Assembly (NCBI GenBank): GCA_949710005.1
Contig: OX453281.1
Location: 20,735,561-20,799,560, forward strand
Source: Ricordea florida
Taxonomy: Eukaryota > Cnidaria > Anthozoa > Corallimorpharia > Ricordeidae
DNA length: 64,000 nucleotides
Direction of reading: 5' to 3'
Shown here: one piece after another, positions 52,555 through 62,603 of the stretch
Position numbering within the stretch: position 1 is the first letter of the stretch
How the letters are laid out: each line of letters starts with the position of its first letter
Notes under the pieces: generated by a model
Database searches by the model: none
What the model was told of the DNA's origin: nothing
Seen by the model: the letters and a program-made list of their open reading frames with translations, nothing else
Position numbers and translations under genes: made by a program

Positions 52555-55500
52555 AAGCTTGGTCAAAAAGGGATTTATTTTACGGTCATTCTGCTTTGTT
52601 TTGTTTCGCGGGACAACACGGGCAAGAAAGGCATCTTATCCGCTCGGGTAGCCAATCAGAACTCAGGATTCGTCACATCTTGCCCGGGTAGCCAATCAGA
52701 ACTCGGGATTGGCCTCATCTTGCCCGCTCACGGAACCAGCCATGTAATAATAACAATAGCAATACACAAAAAAATCATGATCATTATGAAAACCATAATC
52801 ATAATTATGATATTGATAGCGATATACACTTGTACAAGTGTACAGGTAATTTTGTCACGGACCCGAATATGGATGCAATTATAGTCGGAAATGTATGGTA
52901 TGCTGTAAATGAAACCAAAATTTATTAGCATAGAATGAATGAAAGTCATTCTCTCGATTCACATTTCTGTTATCCTAAACAGTGGCAGCAAATAAACCAA
53001 AATGACACAAAAAATTGAAGCAGTGAATATTTTGGGATTTTCAGATCATAAAGCTCTTACTTATACTATGAAATTTTAGTCTTGAGCAAATTCATTTCCC
53101 TCTGCAAACAATCGGTCCACTTAACACGAAAAATCACTGATTCACTTACTTGCCACCAAAGAGCTGCATTCCAAGGAGAGCCGCAATCACGATAAACAGG
53201 AATAACAGGAAAATCAAGCTTACAATCGACTTGATACTGCTGACGAGAGACGTGGCGAGGTTCCTTAGCGATCGCCAGTGTCTGGAACATTAAAAAAATA
53301 GCCCAATTAAAACTGTTTTTCTATTCCATAGAATACACTGCATTGACTAGAGTAAAGTGATACGTCTATTAAGCGGCACCTCTTGGGAAAATGGACTTAA
53401 CAGTTTAATGAGCCAGATCAGGAACCATCATTGGGAGCATTCCTCTCTTTTATATGCTGGATATGGCGATTTGACAGACCTAGTTATTTTGAGAAACGCT
53501 TTTCGCTCGAAATGACGGTGTTTCGCCGCAGTTCGCCCATGTTGGCAAAAGCAACACAGCTACCAAGCAAGCTGTGCACAATAGAAAACTCTCCTCCACA
53601 TCTCATGTCGCGACTGAACTTTATAACTTTGTACGAATTGTGTACCTATCATGCAATCACGTGATAAGACTCTTGCACTGACCTCATGGTCGCCATGTTT
53701 GTGATTAAAGGGGTTGGTTGGCAAGTTTACAGTCCTCGTTTACTTTAGCGTATTGGGCGTTTTAGGCGACATCTCATTTTCCCTTAGTTGCCTTTGTACA
53801 GGCCATTTCTCAACGCTATTAGTTTACAATCATTGATGCTTTTCAGTAAACGCGCCCGTCAACGGACACTCAAAGGAGGTTAGCGGTCATCACAGAGGTG
53901 GGTTTGTTTTCAATGCATCTGTTTGTAATAAAAAGCCCCATGGCTCCTGGCTTAATATAGAGTAGCTGCGTGATAGAGGTTCATTGGTTATCGACAATAA
54001 AGCTTAAAGGTTACTTAACGCATATCTATGCAAGAATACAACACCGTGTTAAAGTCGTGGCTATATATTCTGAGTAAAGCCGCGGTGCCATATCTACTTA
54101 AAACACAAATCAGATCAACGTAATTAGTTGGATTCTTGGTAGCCGCTGAAGAGGTGAAAACAAGAGATAAATCATCGTTAAGACAACTCAGCAGTGACCG
54201 CGAAAAATTTAATAGGGTTGACCGCTGAATGAGAGTTGTCTTTACTGTGTTGTACTGATAATACGCTTGCGTTGGAACTGAACCAAAGTAAGTAAGTTAG
54301 TTTACAAAAGTGCCCGTTTGTAACCAGGTGGACAATCAGACATACAATCCTGGCCATAACAGTTTGGGAGACTTGCCGTTGTTCTCGCCTTTTTACGTGG
54401 AAGATGCTACAAACCAACAATTTACAGTTATAAATACAGCCTTAGAAAGATTTTCCCCCACCCCCCCCCCAAAAAAAAAACAATGTTGAAGTCCTTTGAC
54501 TGTAGAATGTTTGTGACACATCCTTAACTCCTGGAAACCAACATTGTCCAGTTGGGGGGGGGGGGAGGGGGAATACATTGGAATGCTCATTTTGCGGAAA
54601 AAAGAAAAAGTGTCCAAAAAGTTTTGGCCAGGATTGTAGTTTGAAATAATGAATAAAAATTAACCGACCCGACGTTTCGAAACTCCTGTCTAGCGGCTTC
54701 TTCAGGGGCCACCCAAAAGCATGGTTTGAAAATGGCCGTTTAACTCTAAGTTTACTTGTGTTGTTCATTGAAGAAAATGAACACGATCCTTACCTAGTCA
54801 CTTTGAAAACTCTTAGCAAACGAACGCATCTCAGCACGCTGATACCTAGTTTAATATTTGCAGACCTCTCAAGTATCGCGTCAACAATCCCAGAGCAAAC
54901 GACCTGCAATAATAAACTAAAGTCACAATTTGGCACTAATAACACTATGCACATGAGAGCTGCTCAACTCAGTGATGTTACTTACACCGCTCTTCTCGAT
55001 CACTGATATGTTATGAAATCCTGTTTGTTGCGTTTGATATACAAATCACTTGAAATTGGAGTTTAAAGTAATACAGAACAAGTAACAATAGTGGAAAGCA
55101 AAAGTTTTGAAAATATTCTTTACACTAGGCATACAAGGACAGTTCTACTTATTCATGATAATTCCAACTTTACTCTCTATTAGAGATGAAGCACTGTTTC
55201 TCATCTCTGATATTTTACTTGGAAAAGGCTGTTAAACCAAAATCGAGCAAATTAAAATAGTGAAAACATTCATAAAGAATATTCACATGAGGGCAATTCT
55301 AGTCAGTAGTGGTATCTTCAATTATTATCTCCTGATCGTGTTGGTAAACGTTACCTGGAAAAGAATATAAAATTGTTACTTACCGCGCAATCAAAACAGT
55401 TGAAGTGTGAGGCAAAGTAGACGTGAAATCCTAAACCGTACATCTTCAGAATCATCTCGAGAAAGAAGATGGTCAAAAATACGATTTCGGCGTACTCTGA

Positions 55501-58500
55501 GAGAAAAGGAAAACATAGAGGCAGAAAATATAACTCCATCATGAATTACAGGGGTAAGGGATAAGAAACAAAACTGAAGGTAAAGACGCAAACGAGCCAT
55601 GAGGACTGATGAGAGCTGATCTTAGTTTGAAGCAGCAAGAGATACAGTTACTCGCCCTGGATAGGATGCGAGCATCAAAAGACTAGCCCCAACTATCTAT
55701 TGCCGGTAAGGGACGGACCATTAGAAAAGTGATGGGGGGGGGGGGTTGGGAAAAAATAAAAAATAATTCATTCAAGGGAAAATGTCAAGAAAAAAAATTC
55801 ATGCAAAGAAGAAGGTAAAAAAAAAAATTCATGCAGAAGGAAGGTCCAATTGTGACTTTTTCATACGTAGTAAAAAAAATTCGAGCAGAGGGGTTCACCT
55901 GGAAAAAAAATTCCTGCACAAGCAATGAGCGAAAAAAAAATTCGTGCAAGCTGAAAATTTCCCCCCCCCCCCCATCACTTTTCTAATGGTCCGTCCCTAA
56001 ACAGCTATATAATACAGGCACTCATCGATCTTTATCACCACCTGAAATTTGTTTACAACTTACGTTGGAAATGCGTCAGCCAATCAGGTTGATTGTAAAA
56101 CTCCACGGCCAGTACGATAGTGTTGAGGAAGACGCAAACAAGAACGGTCCAATAAAACGCTTGGGATTTCACCATGCGACGGATTTTTATGGAGAAATCT
56201 CGCTCCCAATGCTTTAGCCGCTGTACACCTACGGGCCTGCAATGCGAAACAGAGCAAACAAGGTGACGTTTGGAAACATCTATAGGGACAGGCGTGGGCA
56301 AGCAACCTAATTCTCTGTTGAAACCACTTAAGCTCCGCCGCAAACTAGGTTTGACAATGTTACAACAATTTGCCAAATTCTAAACGCCCAGTCACAATAA
56401 TATGCTCTAAACAAGGTCTTATGGCTATTTACTTCCAATTCAGCTGAGAATTTACAAGGAGGCATTTTGTACACAGCCATTTCGTGTTTACACAGCAAGT
56501 CACAAAAACATACAAGGTAAGTAAACTGTCGAGGAAGCAAGCTTAGCTGCAATAGTAAAGCAAAATATGATCGCCACCTTGGGCCAGCTTGGGTATAATC
56601 GTAGATCAACCATAATGTCAGACACTAAGTGAACTATCATGCCACCTAAGCATAACTTCAGTACAACATTGTTACAATAACCCTTGCAACCTTAGTGCAA
56701 CATCACAGGCACAACATCGTTACAACGATGGCATAACTACTCATACGATGTGAAGTGAAGTGAAGTCAACTTTATTTAGGCAGGGTGGCCCAATCAGCAC
56801 TTGGCTGGTATCAAAAGGGGCCCTGCGTAAATTAAGACTACATTAAATTTCTATATATAAAGATTAATATTACAATTATAAAAAAAGCGGATAAAAAGCG
56901 CTTAAAAATATATAAAAACTACTCTCTAAAATAAAGTCTAAGAAGATTTTTAAAAATGGGGAGCGATGTTGCTTCTTTTATTGTAGTGGGTAAATTATTA
57001 AAATGAAGCGCACCAGAGTATCTGAAAGTCCTTTTCCCTAGCGTTAACTTGGGTTTCGGCAAGTGCATGTCATTCCTTTTCCTCGTGTTGTATGAATGAA
57101 CGTTGCAATTTCTAATAAAATAATCCGACAAATATGGAGGAGCTAAATTATTTAAACATTTAAAAACTAAAATGCATTTGTGGGCTTTTCTTTGGGTTTC
57201 CAAATCCACCCACCCTAACATTTTAAAAGATCCTTCGGTTGTTGCCCTCCTTTGTATAATGCGTGCTGCTCTATTTTGCAGACGTTGCAAGCTGTTACTG
57301 CAACCAATTGACAGCCCATCCCATACCGTGTTAGTGTAATCAAACATCGATGTTTGTACAACAACGGTATGACCATGATGCAACGTTGATAAAAGGCGCA
57401 CACGAGCCTGAAGGCCCACACAGCCAGAGCGTATCCTGGTTTCTGTAGCATGAGGCACCTGGGAGTATTATTACTCCCCCCTGGATGGGATGCTAGTCCA
57501 TCGCAGGGTCACCCCCAGCGTTATATCCCTGGTACCCATTTATACACCTGGGTGGAGAGAGACAGTGTGGAGTAAAGTTTCTTGTCTAAGGAAACAACAA
57601 AGTGTCAGCACCAGGGCTCGAACTCCAAACCTTCTGCTCGGAAGTCCGACACGCTAACCACTACACTACTGTGCCTCCACTAACCTTAGTAAAGCGTAGA
57701 ATCAATACAGTTACAAGCAAAGCGCAACACTATGACGTCAGCTTACCTCTCGGGCATATTGACTCGATAACAGTTTCCCTCCTTTCTAGTCACCACTCCT
57801 CCAGGGTTGCTGACGAGGTCGTTGCTGACAAGGTGAGATTGGGAGTCGTGGATACTGAGATGATTCTCCCTCCGGTTCTGTTCCTCGGCCGCCGTTTCCT
57901 CTAAATGAAAATGGCAAGTTTTAATTTGAAAGGCCACAGGTGCCACAGGAGACCCAACAGCCTATACCCCTTTTACCTGGGAGTGTTGCTACGACCCCCA
58001 CCACCCCCCCCCCTCCCGGAACAAAATACTGCGAAACTTTACCAGCTTTCTCGATCCACGAAATATATCCCTGAACCTGCCGTTCCATTTGCTGTTGTCT
58101 TCGCACCTTGAAGAACTTTCGACGCGTGTCCACTCGTTCTCGCTCTTTTGCAAACTCGCTACGGGCAAAAAGGAATAAATATGCGTTATTAACAGTTTTT
58201 TTTCTTGCGTTTTTTATCAAAAGAGAGTAATTGAGGTAAATTGAACGACAAAAAAAGAAAGAGGCCTATATGCAGCCATCTTGACCTAACAAATTTTGTC
58301 AATAAATGATCTATTATACCCCATCATTATCATCATCATCATCATCATCATCACCATCATCATCACCATCATTATCATCATCATCATCATCATCATCACC
58401 ATCACCATCACCATCATTATCATCATCATCATCACCACCACCACCATCATCACCATCATCACCATCATTATCATCATCACCAGTTTGTTTTGTTTTGCGG

Positions 58501-61500
58501 GGTAAATGTCCGGTCATACGAGCAATATTTTCTTTCAACTTGTCGCGCAACGATGTTGACTTGGCAGTTGAAAGGCGTTCTTCCCGTGTTATCCGGCGTG
58601 AGTGGTAATACGAGCAAATAAAATGAAGTTTGTAGCAGAAAGTAGAACTCAAGTCTACATTGCTGCAACCTGCGAACCTGGATTTTGTGGCAAGGCAAGT
58701 TACGGTAAGATTTCCACACAGGTCCTACTCATTATGCATGCTGTAGTTAAATTGTCTTGGGAAAAGCGCGTGCAAACATTTCTGAGAACGAAACCGTACG
58801 GCTACAGCATGCATAATGAAGTAGGGACCTGTGCGGAAATCTTACCCAAGTTACTTACGTAGGGGGTAATACGGGCAACAAAGCCCTTCGACTTGCAATG
58901 CAATAACGTTGCGCGATATGTTGAAAGAAAATGTTGCTCGTATTACTGGACCTTTAACGCTTGAAATTCCGAGCGGGCGAGATAGATCCCCCTTGCCGGC
59001 TCGGGTAGCCAATCAGAACTCAGGACTCGTCTCATCCTGCCCGGCCATGTAAAAATAAAGAGCTTTAGTATAAATACTCAGGTGATTATACAAAATCACG
59101 CGCTCTGATTGGTTCGCTATCTCGGATTATCAGCCGATAATCACCTCGACGAACAAAATGGCTGCCAGTCGTTTGCGCGCTTTTTATGAAATAAATTTTT
59201 GTGTGTTGTACAATGCTTTTTCTTTTCTTTTTTTGAAATAATCACCTAAGTATTTATAATAGAACAATTATTCGCCTCAGGCTCAGTGATTATCGGTGAA
59301 CATTCACTTCGACTTCGACTTCGATTCGGTGAATATTCACCGATAATCACTTCGCCTTCGGCGAATAATTGTTAAATATTGACGTATGTGGGGATAGTTT
59401 CTAAAGAAACTGGTGCTACGTCGGTGGGGGATTGAAACACAAGAAATTGGGTAAATCAAACGAATTGATTAAGTAAGTTATACCACCATAAGGTAAAAGG
59501 GAGGTGCTGACGTTTCGAGCGTTAGCCCTTCGTCGGAGCGGATGACGAAGGGGTAACTCTCGAATCGTCAGCACCTCCCTTTTTACCTTATGGTGGTATA
59601 ACTTACTTAATCAATTCGTTTGATTATCCCAATTTCTTTTATATTGACGTATGTATTGGAGTATGTCACTTAACGAAAGAAAAGAAAAAATTCACTCTTG
59701 CCCACAAGAGTCTTCACGGTGGGCAATTATAACACTTCACATAATGAAACAAAACTTACCCCGTCAAAGAGTCAAAAAAAATGATTTCTAAAAAATGAGC
59801 GTGTTACACACACAGAAGTAGGGACACGGTATTGTAGTGCTTAGTGTGTCGGACGTCCGAGTGGGAGGTCCAAAGTTGGAGCCCTGGAGACGACACGGCG
59901 TTGTTTCCTTAGACAAGAAACTTTACCACACACCGTCTTTCTCCATGTTGTTCGAAGGCCGATTGGCGCTAAGCCAGGTTAAATTTTAACCCGAGTTTCT
60001 TTTCCTCTTGTTAAAAAGCATTTTCCCTGATAAATATTTCTCTATTTTTTTTTCAGTGTATACACTCATCAAATTGTATTCAAAAAGAATTATTCTGAAT
60101 GTGCTTTTTAAATTTAACGTAACCCTGCTTCGAACAACCCGGCCCAGGTTTATAAATGGCTATCAGCGATATAATGCTGGGGGTAACCCTGCGTTGGACA
60201 AGCATCCCATCCAGGGGGGAGTAATAATACTCCCAGGTGCTTAATGCTACAGAAACCGGGATAAGCTCCAGTCATGTTGGCATTAAGAGGAGTGTGCACC
60301 TTCAACCTTAACCTGTATATACACAGAGAGCTAACCTAGAATGCCGTGTATCTGAGCGCCGCTTAAGCCGTCTCATTTCTACCGTTGAATGGCAGTCTAT
60401 GATTAACCCTTTTACTCCTGAAATCTGAGTAGAAATTCTCCACAGTGAGCGCTATTCGTTTCCATTAAAGGAAGATTTAAGAATTTGGCGTTAGATAGCT
60501 TCAATATAATTGAGTTGTTGAATTCCTTGATTCTTGCCATCTGTTGGTTTTGACCTAAGGAGATTTTAGACTTTGGTCACTTTTGGGAGTGAAAGTGTTA
60601 AATCATTAATATCATTGTTCTTTGATTTTACAAGATGTGCAAAAAAGTATAAGCCAGTCGATGACTATTTGGATTAACGAACAATAAAAGAGCCCTACCA
60701 TGCCCTACCTACCGAATGATTGAACACTTACCCGCTCAAGACACCAAGAACAAGGTTGAGCACAAAGAATGAACCAATAACAATCAGAGAAACGAAGTAT
60801 ATGGAATACAGGTAGCCGTCCTCGTCTATCGCCTGAAATGTCTGCCGAACAAACAAGCAAACACCGATGGAAATAAACGCCTAGTTGATCATCTACGACT
60901 TCGGGCGCTTTCCACTCAACCCAAAATTTCGGGTAATTTTGGTTGGTACATCAAATGAAACAGACCATTTCGGTTTGACCCGACCGGAATATTCAGTCGG
61001 GACTACCTTTAAAGGTAGTCCATTTTGACAGGTCGGGATTTTTGTTGAATGGAAAGCGCCCTAGGTTGATAGGTTTATAATACAGATCCGATTTGACTAC
61101 ACAACATTTAACGTATTACTTGGCATAAAATATAAAGATTGACAAGATTGGCTAAATTTGCGTAGACCACTGAGCTCATGTTCGACTCGATTTCGGAGGA
61201 TAATTGTTAAATAGATAGTGAGTAGCGTCGCCAATAAAAGGACAGCATTTTTATCAGAACGCTGGTAGATTCATACTAAGAAGACAACAGAACGCGGAAA
61301 ACGTAAAAAGTTAAGGACTTTGCTACATAGCAACAAAAAAGGAGACATCTTAAATTCGTCTTTGCGACAAACTGTTTCAGTCTCTACTATGGTAACGTCA
61401 GACAGTTGCTATGGAAAAGTCAAATAGCTACTATGTTAACGTACCAAGTACATGATTGAGGACCACCCCTCCATGGTAATGCACTGGAAAACTGTCAACA

Positions 61501-62558
61501 TGGCCAAGGCGATGTTGTCAAAAGTGGTGATACCATCGTTCGGACCGATCCAATACTCTTGGCACTTATAACCACCTTCACAGGGCCTGCCTTTAAAAAA
61601 CGCCCTCACTCCTTTAAAGGGTCCCTCGTCACAGGGTCTGGGGTTTTCTTCTCTTAGACCTGCAAAACACAGAGGTAAAGAAGTACGTAAATGGTAGCGA
61701 GTTTCATTAAGCAAAACACGACAACGACGAAGACGTCGACCCAGAGGGCACCAAACAAAGAGCGCAGTGAACGGCACAACGAAAATGCAAAATACAGTCT
61801 GGGAAATTTCTTCGTCGCCCCTTAAAAAACAAGATCGAAGATGCTTGGGAAAACGGCAAAACTGGGTCGAGATTTTCGGAATTAAGCTCCCCAATAGGTT
61901 ATATAAGGGGCAATGGTCATGACAAGTTCTATAAAAGATGGAACATTTCGTTGTTCAGCGAATCTACCAAAGCGATTTCTGTGATATATGATTGTAGCTT
62001 ATTAGCCCATGACACATAAATTACACTTAATTTCACAATAGTGACTGTAGCCTCCTTCACTGAATGCGGAACTTACTCCTGGTAAGAAATTACCTCTAAG
62101 GCATATCTCCGTCAAACAAAAAATATGTCTTTTTATAATACTATATTTACCAACAACGCTACTAAAATTAGATTGCACTCTGTTTTTGAAACCCCCTCAA
62201 ATTTTTAAGCTGTTATTTTTATCTTCTATTTAATCCAGGGGCCGATCTCACGATCTGAATTTGAATAAAATTTTGGGACCCAACTCCTTTACGTAAGCAC
62301 ATAAAATACCAACGAGAAACAATTGTCACCTTCCGACTAAGGAAGCGCGGGGAAAAAGGAACAAATGCAGTTTCAGTGACTTCGAAGAAACATGGGTCAT
62401 GAAACTGCATGGTCCATCGACAGATAAATAAGTAGAGTAGAATAAATGGCAAAGTGCCGCTCTGTAGCTTTCAAAATACTGATGATAGGTAGACTGACAG
62501 ACAGACAGACAGACAGACAGATAGATAGACAGACACACAGATGGACAGACAGACAGAC

Positions 62559-62603
<45 letters not shown>

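Noticed and set aside
58286-58652. Asp- and Met/Ile-rich open frames
   Set aside because: They are translations of the (ATC)n microsatellite inside a repeat element.
61436-61894. A 152-codon frame read as one exon
   Set aside because: Only the part from 61659 down matches the channel; the rest is intron and a repeat upstream of a good acceptor.
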